Below, one piece after another: positions 7,752-16,476 of a DNA stretch of 48,526 nucleotides (its first letter is position 1; each line of letters starts with the position of its first letter). The stretch lies in NCBI GenBank assembly GCA_937960895.1, contig CALCJD010000030.1, forward strand, positions 1 to 48,526, given 5' to 3'. Source of the DNA: an uncultured Spartobacteria bacterium. Lineage in GTDB: Bacteria > Verrucomicrobiota > Verrucomicrobiia > Chthoniobacterales > Terrimicrobiaceae. Under the pieces are notes generated by a model, which was given only the letters and a program-made list of their open reading frames with translations, searched no databases and was not told the origin of the DNA. The position numbers were made by a program, and so were the translations under genes.

Positions 7752-8960
7752 ATGAATTCCCTGCATGTCTGCGTGGTCGGTGCCGGCCAGTTTGCCCAAT
7801 GTTTTCTCCCGCTTTTCCGGGCGCATCCCCTGGTGCGCGAAGTCTCCCTTTGCGATCAAATGCCGCATCGTCTGGCTGAGGAAGCCCGACGCTTTCGGAT
7901 CCGTCGCACCTTTGCCAGCTACCGGGAAGTGCTCCAATGCCGGGAGGTGGACGCCGTGGCGATTTTCACACAGCGCTGGACCCATGCGGCCCTGGCCCTG
8001 AAAGCGCTCCGCGCCGGCAAGCATGTCTACTGCGCCGTGCCCGCGGCCACCACTCTGGAAGACCTGCAGCGCCTGGTCGAGACCGTGCAATCCACCGGCC
8101 TCACCTACATGATGGGCGAGACGAGCCTCTATTATGGAAGCCGCCTGTATTGCCTGGAACGCTGGCAGAGGGGCGACTTTGGAAACTTTGTGTATGGCGA
8201 AGGCGAATACCTCCACGACATGGCCCACGGCTTTTACGAGGCGTATCAATACAGCGGCGGATCCGCCTGGAAAAAAACCGCCAGCTTCCCGCCGATGCTC
8301 TATCCGACCCATTCCGTGGCGATGATTCTTTCGGTGACCGGCGCGCGCATGACCCGGGTTTCGTGTCTCGGTGTGGTGGACGGTCACGAGGACGGCATCT
8401 TCCGGAGGACGGTCAGCCGGTGGAAAAACGTCTTCAGCAATCAGACCGCGCTCTTCCGGACCTCCGACGGCGGGTCCGTCCGGATCAACGAATTCCGGCG
8501 CATCGGAGTCCGCCACGGCCGCAGCGTGCGGGTCAGCCTTTACGGCACGGAGGGCGCATTTGAGGAACAATCCGAAGGCGCGGCGTGGACCTCGTCGGCG
8601 GAAGCCCCGCGCTCCGTGGAACGGGAGATCCGCTGTCACAGCGTTTACAGCAAACGCGAATGGGAGCGCATCAGGGTCGACGGCGCGCTGAAAAAGGAAT
8701 TCGCCGGCGGGTTCGCCCCCATCCATCAAACGTATCGCCGCCGTCTGCCCGTCAGCTATCAAACCGAACCCAACGGTCACGAAGGGTCGCATCAGTTTCT
8801 GGTCGACGATTTTGTCACCGCGACCGTTTCGGGCGCCCTTCCTTCGGTCAGCGTCTGGGACGCCGCCCGCTACAACGCGCCGGGCATCGTTGCGCACGCC
8901 TCGTCCCTGAAGGACGGAGAGACGCTGCCCATTCCGGATTTTGGGAGTCCCCGAGCCTGA
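7752..8960 (+). CDS. Gfo/Idh/MocA-family oxidoreductase
   Basis: 402-aa NAD(P)-dependent oxidoreductase of the glucose-fructose oxidoreductase / inositol dehydrogenase family. The Rossmann fold begins with VCVVGAGQFAQ (6-16), and the C-terminal alpha/beta domain (about 125-350) includes HDMAHGFYEAYQYSGGS. Members act on sugars, inositols or their derivatives. The usual EKP motif after GKHV is replaced: GKHVYCAVPAA (89-99) has no lysine there, which in classic members contacts the cofactor. It may belong to a divergent subfamily or use a different mechanism. It is divergent from an AraC regulator and followed by a membrane glycosyltransferase. Confidence 0.87.
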   Translation: MNSLHVCVVGAGQFAQCFLPLFRAHPLVREVSLCDQMPHRLAEEARRFRIRRTFASYREVLQCREVDAVAIFTQRWTHAALALKALRAGKHVYCAVPAATTLEDLQRLVETVQSTGLTYMMGETSLYYGSRLYCLERWQRGDFGNFVYGEGEYLHDMAHGFYEAYQYSGGSAWKKTASFPPMLYPTHSVAMILSVTGARMTRVSCLGVVDGHEDGIFRRTVSRWKNVFSNQTALFRTSDGGSVRINEFRRIGVRHGRSVRVSLYGTEGAFEEQSEGAAWTSSAEAPRSVEREIRCHSVYSKREWERIRVDGALKKEFAGGFAPIHQTYRRRLPVSYQTEPNGHEGSHQFLVDDFVTATVSGALPSVSVWDAARYNAPGIVAHASSLKDGETLPIPDFGSPRA

Positions 8961-9045
8961 GCCGCCACCCGGAGCGGTCGGGTTTTCGGGGCCGGCTGCG
9001 TTTCGCGCTTTCCGCGGCGCGGTCGCCGGGTTACATCCCCTCGCC

Positions 9046-10275
9046 GTGACAACAACTTCCTGGGACGAACGCCTTGCCGCCCTCCACCTGGATCCCGCCC
9101 GTCGCTGGCGAACGCTGGCCACGGTGGGCTGGATCGTGGTGTGCCTCGTTTTGATCGGGATGTTTGTGGCAAAACCGGACAAGGTCACCGGCTTTGCACC
9201 CTATCTGAAGGGAGCCACGCGCTGGCTGGAGGGACTCGATCTGTATGACACCCGGCCGAACAAGGGCTTTGTGTACAGTCCGCTTGCGGCGGTGTTTTTT
9301 TCCGCCTTCACGCTGGTTCCGGCGCCGGTCGCCAATGTGGCCTGGCGGCTTTTATCCGCGGCCTGTCTGGTGGGGGGGCTGTGGACGATGTTGCGTTTTG
9401 GTCCGTTTCATCATCTGCCCGGCCGTCTGCATGGTCTGGTGTTTCTCCTCCTGCTTCCCCTTTCCCTCAGCAATCTGGACAGCGGCCAAGCCAATCCGAT
9501 CGTCATCGGCCTTGTCATGGCCGGACTGGCGGCGGCGGGCCGTCAACGCTGGACCTGGGCCGCGCTGGCCATCGCGGCGGCCGTGCACTGGAAAATTTAT
9601 CCCGTCGTCGTCGGGCTCCTCCTCATGGTGATTGCGCCGTGGAAATTTTCCTGGCGGTTTGTCCTGGCTTTGGCGGCGATGGCGGCCCTGCCCTTTCTCT
9701 TTCAAAAACCCGGTTACGTCCTCGAGCAATACACCGAATGGATCGGCACGCGAATGGCGGACAATCGGTTTCGGTATCCGATTGAGATCGCGCCGCTTGA
9801 TCTCTGGTTCGTTTTGGTGCGGGTGATGGGGCTGCCGCTGACTGAAACCATCTATCATCTGCTGCGGGTCGCAACCGGCGGGGCCATTGCCCTGTTCTGT
9901 CTGGCGGGGCGCCTGCGGAACTGGCCGGCCGAACGCCTTTACGGCGGGCTTTTTGCCTTCGTCTGCGCGTGGATGGTGTTGCTGGGGCCGGCATCCGAGT
10001 GGCTGACGTATCTTCTTCTCGCGCCGGCCGCCGCTCTGGCGATCACGGATGCCCTCTGTTTGCCTCTCGCTTTCTGGGTCCGCCTGGCCGCATTTGGCGC
10101 CTACGGGCTGCTTCTGCTGGCCGTTCTCCGGGTGGGTTTTGTGCCCAAACTGCAGGCACCCTGGTTGCTGGCGTTGCAACCGTTGGCCGGGCTTTGTTAC
10201 ACGGTGTTTGCCGTCGGACGTTACCTCGTTTCCCCGGCGTGCCGGATCTCCCGATCCCCCCAAACAGGGGAATAG
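9046..10275 (+). CDS. GT87 (DUF2029)-like integral membrane glycosyltransferase
   Basis: 409-aa polytopic membrane protein with about ten hydrophobic segments. The region after the first helix (FAPYLKGATRWLEGLDLYD, FVYSPLAAVFF) and the later LDSGQANPIVIGL and PWKFSW...AALPFLF segments match the GT87 pattern of mannosyltransferases that use polyprenyl-phosphate sugars. Its acceptor is unknown. An upstream TTG reading at 8941 would overlap the previous gene with a low-complexity stretch, so the GTG at 9046 is preferred. It lies 85 bp after the oxidoreductase and 60 bp before the kinase, so a shared transcript is possible. Confidence 0.78.
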   Translation: MTTTSWDERLAALHLDPARRWRTLATVGWIVVCLVLIGMFVAKPDKVTGFAPYLKGATRWLEGLDLYDTRPNKGFVYSPLAAVFFSAFTLVPAPVANVAWRLLSAACLVGGLWTMLRFGPFHHLPGRLHGLVFLLLLPLSLSNLDSGQANPIVIGLVMAGLAAAGRQRWTWAALAIAAAVHWKIYPVVVGLLLMVIAPWKFSWRFVLALAAMAALPFLFQKPGYVLEQYTEWIGTRMADNRFRYPIEIAPLDLWFVLVRVMGLPLTETIYHLLRVATGGAIALFCLAGRLRNWPAERLYGGLFAFVCAWMVLLGPASEWLTYLLLAPAAALAITDALCLPLAFWVRLAAFGAYGLLLLAVLRVGFVPKLQAPWLLALQPLAGLCYTVFAVGRYLVSPACRISRSPQTGE

Positions 10276-10335
10276 ACGGATCCGCGGTTTTTCGGTTGTC
10301 TGGGAGGTCGGCCTGTTTTCCGGCCGGATTCCGCG

Positions 10336-11106
10336 ATGTTTTACGACAAGCTCACCGCCACCGCCGGCGAATCTCCGGATCTCCGGATGATTGCGCACGA
10401 CATGCGGGCGCCGCTGCACGCGCTCAGCCTGAGTGTGCATGCGGCCCGGCGGCAAAATCACAATCCGGAAGCGGTGTCCACCCTGCTGGAGCTGGCCGAA
10501 CGCAACATCCAGGTGCTTTCGTCCCTGGTCGAAAACATGCTCGATCTGGGTGGCGGCGAAAGCCGCCTCACCCTCCGTCCGTGCGAACCGCAGAACCTTG
10601 TCCTGTGTGCCTTGGATCAGGTCGCCGCCCTCGCCGCCGAAAAGGAACAACGGATCGAAACGGCCGATTTGCTGGCCCTTCCGCCCATCGTCGCCGACGC
10701 GGACCGCCTCGTGCGCGTCTTGGTCAATCTGCTGGCCAACGCCATCAAGTTTGCTCCGCGCGGCGGACACATCCAAGTGAAAGCCCGGCTGCGCATCAAC
10801 GACGGACATCGGGTCCTGGTTTTTTCGGTGACGGATGACGGCGCGGGCGTGCCCCCCGATCAGACGGACCGCATTTTCCTCAAGGGGGTCAGTGCCGCCG
10901 GGAACGGTGTTCCCTCCACCGGCCTGGGCTTGGCGGTCTGTCGGGCCATTGTCGAAGCGCACGGCGGACGCATCTGGGTGGAAACCGGACGCTGTCGCGG
11001 CGCGCGGTTTTCCTATTCCATTCCCGCCGATCTGCCCCCCGGTCCCATCGGCCATCCTCCGGGCAGGGTGGAAACATCCCTCAATTCAGAATCCGCCGGA
11101 GGGTGA
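10336..11106 (+). CDS. Soluble sensor histidine kinase, no sensor domain
   Basis: 256-aa HisKA plus HATPase_c protein. The phosphoacceptor box is IAHDMRAPLHAL (His21), the N box NLLANAIKFAP (about 131-141), G1 DDGAGVP and G2 GLGLAVC. There is no transmembrane helix or PAS/GAF sensor: the H box starts 20 residues from the N-terminus, so input must come from a partner protein. No response regulator is adjacent, which makes it an orphan kinase. Its last 26 bases overlap, in antisense, the end of the DUF72 gene. Confidence 0.9.
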   Translation: MFYDKLTATAGESPDLRMIAHDMRAPLHALSLSVHAARRQNHNPEAVSTLLELAERNIQVLSSLVENMLDLGGGESRLTLRPCEPQNLVLCALDQVAALAAEKEQRIETADLLALPPIVADADRLVRVLVNLLANAIKFAPRGGHIQVKARLRINDGHRVLVFSVTDDGAGVPPDQTDRIFLKGVSAAGNGVPSTGLGLAVCRAIVEAHGGRIWVETGRCRGARFSYSIPADLPPGPIGHPPGRVETSLNSESAGG

Positions 11107-11935
11107 GCGCATTGGCCGGCGCCTTCACTTTGGCGTCGTTGTCGAAATAAACAAAAACGTCGCGCGGGGTTCTTTCGGCCAGGCGGCGCGGCGTCACCAG
11201 TCGGGCGTCGCGCGGCTGGCCGCCTTCGCTCCAGCGCCGGATGCGTTTTGCCCAGCGCCGCAGGGGTTCGGGTCCGTATCCGCTCTCATAAAGTTTCCGG
11301 CTGCCATGGAGGCGGATGTAGACAAAATCCGCGGTGAGATCCTCGGCGTAGGGCCATTTGCCAGCGGTATCGGCGAACACGAAGGCGACCCGGTATTTGC
11401 GCAGAAGGCCAAGGAATTCCGGCGTCAAAAAACTCTCGTGACGCACCTCAAGGCTGTGCCGAAGGGAACGCTCCGGATTCACCCCGGCCAGGGACGATGT
11501 CCTCCGGCTCGCGCGCCGAATCAGGCGTCCGGCCTCCCGGGTGGTTTGCGGCAGGAGCGCCAGAAAGGTCTCCAGCGTTTCCGGATGAAAGCGCAGACTC
11601 GGCGGCAGCTGCCAGAGAAAGGGGCCGAGCTTTTCCCTTAGTCCCAGCATTCCGGAGCCAAAAAAATTCGCCAGCGCTTCCCCGACCTCCTTCAACCGCC
11701 GTACATGCGTGATGTAGCGGCTGCCCTTGATGCTGAAGACAAAGTCGCGCGGCGTTTCCCGTTTCCATCTGCGGAAGGTTTCCGGTTTCTGCAGGCTGTA
11801 GTGGGTGCCGTTGACCTCGAGCGAGGAAAAGCGGCGGCTCGCATATTCCAGCTCACGGCGATGGACAAGACCGTCAGGGTAAAACACCCCCCGCCATCCG
11901 GGATACGTCCATCCCGACAGACCGATCCGGATCAT
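11081..11935 (-). CDS. DUF72 family protein
   Basis: 284-aa DUF72 (YecE-like) protein with a predicted TIM-barrel-like fold and unknown biochemical role. Recognisable elements are the N-terminal MIRIGLSGWTYPGWRGVFYP, the LEVNGTHYSLQ block (about 40-50), FVFSIKGSRYITHVRRL and the C-terminal DVFVYFDNDAK. The start is fixed by an ATGA overlap with the stop of the upstream lipocalin gene. A longer reading of the same frame would be antisense-like low-complexity sequence inside the lipocalin gene. Translation is probably coupled to the lipocalin. Confidence 0.9.
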   Translation of the reverse strand: MIRIGLSGWTYPGWRGVFYPDGLVHRRELEYASRRFSSLEVNGTHYSLQKPETFRRWKRETPRDFVFSIKGSRYITHVRRLKEVGEALANFFGSGMLGLREKLGPFLWQLPPSLRFHPETLETFLALLPQTTREAGRLIRRASRRTSSLAGVNPERSLRHSLEVRHESFLTPEFLGLLRKYRVAFVFADTAGKWPYAEDLTADFVYIRLHGSRKLYESGYGPEPLRRWAKRIRRWSEGGQPRDARLVTPRRLAERTPRDVFVYFDNDAKVKAPANALTLRRILN

Positions 11936-12468
11936 ACCTCCCAGGGGCCCGGAACTTCCGGATGCCGCAGGCGCACAAACTGCGAAGTGTCGTATCCCAG
12001 CGAGGCAAAACGGCTGAATACCTGCATCCAGATCTCCTCCGGCAGGCGCGGTCCGCGTGACAGGATCCAACCGAAGCGGCGTGTCGGATGCGCCACCGCC
12101 GCCCAGGAGTAGTCGTTTCCGACCCCCACGACAATATGCGTCGCGGAGACCAGCGGCGAGGCGTGCAATTTCCAGATGCCGCGGCTGGGATCCCCGAGGA
12201 TGCGCCCCCGGATTTTTTTTGATTGTCGCGGACCGGAGAGCCCCTCTTCCCGCCAGGCGAAAACCACGTGCAGGCGGTTTTCATGGCTGAGGGAGAGGTT
12301 CTCCGTCACATCGGCGGGCGGTGGATCCGGAACGCTGTGAAGACATCCCAGCACGCGCCAGGTTCCCATGGCCCGCGGAACCTCAATCGGCACAGGGGTG
12401 ATTCCGGCCCGGGAGCCGCTCAGCCCAAGGACCGCGCCTCCCATCAGGATCCGCGGAATTGTTGTCAT
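11932..12468 (-). CDS. Lipocalin family protein (Blc-like)
   Basis: 178-aa lipocalin. The family GxW near the first strand is MGTWRVLG, and the C-terminal WILSRGPRLPEEIW matches the bacterial Blc signature. The N-terminus (RILMGGAVLGLSGSRAG) is mildly hydrophobic and may be a signal sequence, but there is no lipobox cysteine of the kind seen in E. coli Blc. Blc-type proteins bind fatty acids or lysophospholipids at the envelope and are often stress-induced. GGGGAGG directly abuts the ATG at 12468; a TTG three codons upstream is the alternative start. The stop overlaps the DUF72 start. Confidence 0.85.
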   Translation of the reverse strand: MTTIPRILMGGAVLGLSGSRAGITPVPIEVPRAMGTWRVLGCLHSVPDPPPADVTENLSLSHENRLHVVFAWREEGLSGPRQSKKIRGRILGDPSRGIWKLHASPLVSATHIVVGVGNDYSWAAVAHPTRRFGWILSRGPRLPEEIWMQVFSRFASLGYDTSQFVRLRHPEVPGPWEV

Positions 12469-12554
12469 CCTCCCCAATCGTTCCCGCGACGGGAAACGGA
12501 CGCTTCACGAACAGAAACACGGCCTGATTCCTTCCCGGCAACGATCCCTGGTGA

Positions 12555-12704
12555 ATGAATGCGAACATCGACAATCCGCCCCCGGAACCGCCGGAACGGA
12601 TGGACAAGGACCACGGCGACGAAGTCCCGTCCGCCGGTGCAAGGGTGGAACCGGGCGACCGGAAATCCGAACAGAAGAAATCCGTCGATTCCGGCCTCGT
12701 CTGA
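12555..12704 (+). CDS. Possible small hydrophilic protein (49 aa)
   Basis: An open frame of 49 codons (starting MNANIDNPPPEPPERMDKD) lies in the 264-bp gap between the lipocalin and isochorismatase genes. The peptide is highly charged and has no hydrophobic segment or recognised domain. GGTGA lies just before the ATG and may serve as a weak ribosome binding site. It may be a small disordered protein or simply a chance frame in GC-rich DNA. Confidence 0.25.
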   Translation: MNANIDNPPPEPPERMDKDHGDEVPSAGARVEPGDRKSEQKKSVDSGLV

Positions 12705-12732
12705 CGCGCCGGGCGCGGCGCAGGACGGCGTG

Positions 12733-13278
12733 TCATCCAAATCGGATGGATGCCGACGCACGCACGTCCGCGCCGAGACGCTGCATCTGAGCCAGCGCGG
12801 AGCGGTTCCAGGACGCCTGTTCGGCCGCCACCCCGTCCGCCGCGACCACGATTCGGTAGTCGCGCATGTAGGCGTCGTTGGCGGTGTAGAGGACGCAGAT
12901 GTCGGTGGCAAACCCGGTCAGCACCAGCGTGTCGATGCGGAGCGATTTCAGAAGCAGGTCGAGGGTTGTGGAATAAAAGCCCGAGTGCTTGGGCTTGAGC
13001 ACAAAAAAATCCGCGTCGTCCGGGCTGAGCAGCCGGACAAGTTCCCGTCCCAGACAGTCGGGGCGGAGACAATGCGTCACCTGGTGACGAAAATCCGAAC
13101 GCCAGCGACCGAAATTGTCATTCACATAAACGACCGGCACTCCGGCGGCGCGGGCGCGGGACTTCAGGCGGACAATGCGCCGGGCGGCCGGCAGGGCATG
13201 CCGCAGGAGGCGATGGCCCTCGGGAAAATCAAAATCGTTGATGACATCGATCAGAAGAAGGGCGGGTTTCGTTTTCAA
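12733..13278 (-). CDS. Isochorismatase-like cysteine hydrolase
   Basis: 181-aa hydrolase of the isochorismatase / nicotinamidase superfamily. The catalytic triad can be seen: Asp11 in LLLIDVINDFD, a lysine in VLKPKHSGFYST (Lys95 or Lys97) and Cys128 in TGFATDICVLYTAND. The cis-peptide region before the cysteine is well kept. The substrate is unknown; relatives cleave amides or vinyl ethers. It stands alone on the minus strand, divergent from the DUF2188-DUF892 pair, with a 243-bp shared upstream region. Confidence 0.92.
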   Translation of the reverse strand: MKTKPALLLIDVINDFDFPEGHRLLRHALPAARRIVRLKSRARAAGVPVVYVNDNFGRWRSDFRHQVTHCLRPDCLGRELVRLLSPDDADFFVLKPKHSGFYSTTLDLLLKSLRIDTLVLTGFATDICVLYTANDAYMRDYRIVVAADGVAAEQASWNRSALAQMQRLGADVRASASIRFG

Positions 13279-13521
13279 TCCTCCCCAGATCGCATCCCTC
13301 CGGTTCGCCAGGCATGGGGCAAATCCCTGATCGCGCCATCATCCAGAGTCATTCGCACAACCATCTCCCGGCACCTTCGCGATCCTGCATCAGTGAAAGC
13401 AGCCGATCCCCACAAGTCGAAGGACACGCGGAACGAATGCGGGCCCTGCCCCGACGCGCCCCGTCGTTCCGAAGGGACCTCTCCTTCATCGGCATCGAAG
13501 ATCATCCCCACCCCCTGACCC

Positions 13522-13767
13522 ATGGACCACACCACCGACAAGATTCACATCATGCCCCTTGGCGAACGGTGGGAGGTGGAGGCGCAAAGCGGCGCTCCCC
13601 TCGCCCACGAAATCCACCGCGAGGAAGCCATCGCCACCGCCCGGACGCTGGCCAGGGAAAAGGGCATGCCCTGTGTCGTGCTGCACGACGGCGACGGCGT
13701 CACCGAGGAAATCCAAGTGCCGCTCCACGATTCCCCCAAACAAACATCAAGACAACAAAACCCATGA
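13522..13767 (+). CDS. DUF2188 domain protein
   Basis: 81-aa protein matching the DUF2188 pattern: IHIMPLGERWEVEAQ at about 8-22, then HREEAIATARTLAREKG and a final VVLHDGDG strand. The family role is unknown; it is frequent in soil bacteria near stress genes. The stop codon overlaps the next start (ATGA at 13764-13767), so it is translationally coupled to the DUF892 gene, which supports a shared stress role. Confidence 0.8.
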   Translation: MDHTTDKIHIMPLGERWEVEAQSGAPLAHEIHREEAIATARTLAREKGMPCVVLHDGDGVTEEIQVPLHDSPKQTSRQQNP

Positions 13768-14255
13768 AACTAAACACCCTGAAAGACCTCTACATCCACG
13801 AACTCAAGGACCTCTACAGCGCGGAAAAGCAGCTGATCAAGGCCCTGCCGAAAATGGCCAAGGCGGCCAGCAATCAAAAGCTGGCGGACGGCTTTGAAAC
13901 CCATCTCAAGCAGACGAAGGAACACGCCACCCGTCTGGAAAAAATTCTCGCCGCACATGATCAATCGACGCGCGGACCCAAGTGCAAGGGCATGGAGGGC
14001 GTGATCGAGGAAGGCAAGGAGATGATCGAGGAGGAGGCCGACGCGGAGGTGCGTGATGCGGCGCTCATCGCCGCCGCCCAGCGGGTCGAGCATTATGAAA
14101 TCGCCGGCTACGGCACGGCCCGCACCTACGCGGAACTCCTCGGCGACAGGGAGGGCGCGAAGCTGCTGCAGACGACGCTCGACGAGGAAGCCGAGACCGA
14201 CGTGAAACTCACCAAGCTGGCCGAGTCGGCCATCAATGTTGCCGCCGACAAGTAA
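13764..14255 (+). CDS. DUF892 ferritin-like protein (YciE/YciF family)
   Basis: 163-aa four-helix ferritin-like protein. The N-terminal LYIHELKDLYSAEKQLIKALPKMAKAA (about 9-35) is diagnostic of DUF892, and helix 3 has RVEHYEIAGYGTARTYAELLG. Carboxylate and histidine residues (EHYE, HELKD) suit a di-metal site. Family members are induced by osmotic or general stress, but their chemistry is poorly defined. The start is fixed by the ATGA overlap with the DUF2188 gene. A strong terminator follows 21 bp after the stop. Confidence 0.93.
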   Translation: MKLNTLKDLYIHELKDLYSAEKQLIKALPKMAKAASNQKLADGFETHLKQTKEHATRLEKILAAHDQSTRGPKCKGMEGVIEEGKEMIEEEADAEVRDAALIAAAQRVEHYEIAGYGTARTYAELLGDREGAKLLQTTLDEEAETDVKLTKLAESAINVAADK

Positions 14256-14276
14256 TCCGCAACCCACCCGTCACCC

Positions 14277-14313
14277 GCCCGGCCTTCCCTCGAGGGAGGC
14301 CGGGCTTTTTTTT
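14277..14313 (+). terminator. Rho-independent terminator after the DUF2188-DUF892 operon
   Basis: A GC-rich hairpin with arms GCCCGGCC/GGCCGGGC continues through TCCCT/AGGGA with one bulged T and a CG turn. Eight T residues (14306-14313) follow. The T run contains the stop codon of the convergent DUF6766 gene. Confidence 0.93.
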
Positions 14314-14971
14314 ATCCCCCCGTTTGCGGGTGGGCCGCCTCCAGCGGCTTGGACTGGGGAGAACCTTTTTCCCGCAGCCAGATCGAGAGGACCACGAGGG
14401 CCAGAATGGCGAGGAATTCACTTTGCCAGTTCTGAAGGGATTCAAACCAGAATTGGGCCGAACCGACATATTGCCAGATCGTGGACAGCCCCCGGCCGTG
14501 CAGCACGGCGTCTTCATTCACCGCCGCCAAACCGCAGATCGCGTGTCCCAGCAAGGAGAGAAGGAACATCGTCAGGAACGCCAGGGAAAGCGAATGAGCG
14601 TAAAGGAACCGCACCAGAACACGTCGGAACGGCGGGGGATCCCGGGGGGAGTCCCTTTCCGCAGCGGATTCCGCTGCGTCCGGATCCCGGGATTCCGCCG
14701 AGCCGCGTTGAAACAGAAAGGCGGTCAACACCACGTAAATCCCCATCTGGAGAAATTCGCTCTCCCAATTTTCGAACACCGCCTCCCCGCAAGCCCCCGT
14801 CCGCACATAGTCGGACAGGGTCACAACCGGCACCCCGTGCCGACGGTTCTCCTCGTTGAAGTGATTCCAACCTGCGAAAATCTGTCCGCTCAGAAAGAGA
14901 AGAAAGAGGGTTCCCAGCACAAGGGACAATCCGCAATCCCGCAGAGCCCGACGAATCCGCGATGTCGCCAT
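14312..14971 (-). CDS. DUF6766 family membrane protein
   Basis: 219-aa membrane protein with two related halves. Each has a hydrophobic helix followed by an ENWESEFLQM- or QNWQSEFLAI-type motif and a helix ending in FQRGSAES or REKGSPQSKP. This internal duplication and the GSxxSK/D endings are typical of DUF6766, whose function is unknown. It is the last gene of a three-gene minus-strand operon; its ATG at 14971 lies 2 bp after the stop of the FAD-Rieske gene. A longer reading from 15052 would overlap that gene and is rejected. Confidence 0.87.
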   Translation of the reverse strand: MATSRIRRALRDCGLSLVLGTLFLLFLSGQIFAGWNHFNEENRRHGVPVVTLSDYVRTGACGEAVFENWESEFLQMGIYVVLTAFLFQRGSAESRDPDAAESAAERDSPRDPPPFRRVLVRFLYAHSLSLAFLTMFLLSLLGHAICGLAAVNEDAVLHGRGLSTIWQYVGSAQFWFESLQNWQSEFLAILALVVLSIWLREKGSPQSKPLEAAHPQTGG

Positions 14972-14973
14972 GA

Positions 14974-16470
14974 TCAGTCCGCCTTTTCCAATCCGCGTTC
15001 GGCGGGGCCGGCCAGCAATTCCCCGGTGGCCTTGAACCGGGATCCATGACACGGACAGTCCCAGGTTTTCTCGGCGTCATTCCATTCCACCAGGCACCCC
15101 AGATGCGGACAAACGGGCGAAAGCACGATGCGCCTGCCGTTTTCATCGAGATAAACCGCGCGTTTTTTGCCTTTCAGACGGACGACGGCGCCGCCGCCTT
15201 TTTTCAATTCCTCGACGTCGGCCGCGGGACGCAGACGGTCCGCCACCAAACGCACGGGATAATCCGTGTTTTCCCGCACGTATTCCCAGGCCCCCTTGAG
15301 CGCCTTGCGATCCGGGGAGAAAAGGTCCGTCCATGGGTTTTTGCGTCCCACAACGAGATCGGCGATCAATCCGGCGGAAAAGCTGCCCAGCGTCATTCCG
15401 TTCCCGGCAAATCCGGTGGCCACAAACTGCCGGTCCGTCACTTCCCCGACATACGGCAGCCCGTCGGCGGTTTCCCAAACCTGGCCGGACCAGCGCCGCC
15501 GCGGCCGGGCATTGGGAAACAGGGATTTCAGCGTTTTTCCGAGCCGGGCATAACACGCTTCGGTGTCGGGTTCCTGTCCTGTCTTGTGATCCTCGCCTCC
15601 GATGATGACCGAACAGCCCTCCTCGCGACGGTCGAACCGCAAATACAGGTAGGGATCCCCGGTGTCCCAGAATAGCGCCTCGGGAAGGTCGTCGACCACC
15701 GCCTCAATGGCATAGGTCGAGTACGCGGCCAGCTTGGTCTGAAACGATGCCGCGCCGAGGGTTCCCCGCTCTCCCCGGAGGGGAACATGGGTCGCCATGA
15801 TCAGCGATTCGTAGGACACGACACCTCCCGCGGCGTGAAGCTCGTGCCGGTCGGCATCCGTTTCCCCGGCGCGGGTCCGGCCGAAAATGTGCGAGCCCCG
15901 ACCGGGAATCCGCCGGGCCAGACCGGCCAGATAGCGGAGGGGATGGAATTTCCTCTGGTTGGGAAAACGCACCGCCGGACGGGCAAACACCGGATCACGG
16001 GACAGAAACTCCGCATCAAATCCCAACTCGTTCGCCAGGGCGGCGTCCCTTTTCAAAGAAGGCCCCTCCTTTTCCCGGTCCCCATCCATCGCCGCGATCA
16101 GGTAGCCGGGCACCTGGCGCAGACCGCAATCCGGTTGAAGCTCCGCGACCGTTTCGTCGATGCGCCGCATCCCCTCCAGACCCGCCTCCCAAAAGGCCCG
16201 CGCCGGGAGGGGACCCAACCGGTGGTTCAGGTCGGACAGACGCCGGTCTGTCACCGGGGTGACATGCGCCGTGGTGCGTCCGGTCTCCCCGCCTCCGACG
16301 CCGAATTGGTCGATCACCACCACCCGCAATCCGGCTTTTTTCAACACCCATGCGGCGGTCAGGCCGGTGATCCCGGCTCCAATGATGAGAACATCCGCCG
16401 TGATCCGTCCCCTCAACGGAGGAAACCGGGGCAAGTCAACGGAATCAGGCCACGGTGATTGTTTTTTCAT
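14974..16470 (-). CDS. FAD-dependent oxidoreductase with C-terminal Rieske domain
   Basis: 498-aa fusion. The first about 380 residues are a DAO-type FAD oxidoreductase: dinucleotide-binding LIIGAGITGLTAA (29-41), GRTTAHVTP, and the late FAD motif TGFAGNGMTLGSFSAGLI. The tail is a Rieske domain with CPH (454-456) and CPCH (472-475), the full CxH...CxxH ligand set for a 2Fe-2S cluster. Such proteins oxidise an amine-type substrate and may pass electrons through the cluster, but the substrate is unknown. It lies between the glycine-rich protein gene (6 bp upstream) and DUF6766 (2 bp downstream) in one operon. Confidence 0.92.
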   Translation of the reverse strand: MKKQSPWPDSVDLPRFPPLRGRITADVLIIGAGITGLTAAWVLKKAGLRVVVIDQFGVGGGETGRTTAHVTPVTDRRLSDLNHRLGPLPARAFWEAGLEGMRRIDETVAELQPDCGLRQVPGYLIAAMDGDREKEGPSLKRDAALANELGFDAEFLSRDPVFARPAVRFPNQRKFHPLRYLAGLARRIPGRGSHIFGRTRAGETDADRHELHAAGGVVSYESLIMATHVPLRGERGTLGAASFQTKLAAYSTYAIEAVVDDLPEALFWDTGDPYLYLRFDRREEGCSVIIGGEDHKTGQEPDTEACYARLGKTLKSLFPNARPRRRWSGQVWETADGLPYVGEVTDRQFVATGFAGNGMTLGSFSAGLIADLVVGRKNPWTDLFSPDRKALKGAWEYVRENTDYPVRLVADRLRPAADVEELKKGGGAVVRLKGKKRAVYLDENGRRIVLSPVCPHLGCLVEWNDAEKTWDCPCHGSRFKATGELLAGPAERGLEKAD

Positions 16471-16476
16471 GGCGGT

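Noticed and set aside
9352..11055. 567-codon minus-strand frame over the GT87-like and kinase genes
   Set aside because: Antisense shadow with no recognised motif; both plus-strand genes have clear family signatures.
13275..13541. 88-codon minus-strand frame between the isochorismatase and DUF2188 genes
   Set aside because: No conserved motif, and it runs through the shared upstream region of two divergent genes.
16249..16264. Palindrome TGTCACC-GG-GGTGACA
   Set aside because: It lies inside the FAD-Rieske coding region and encodes conserved-looking protein sequence; no promoter context and no CGTC partner at 16 bp.
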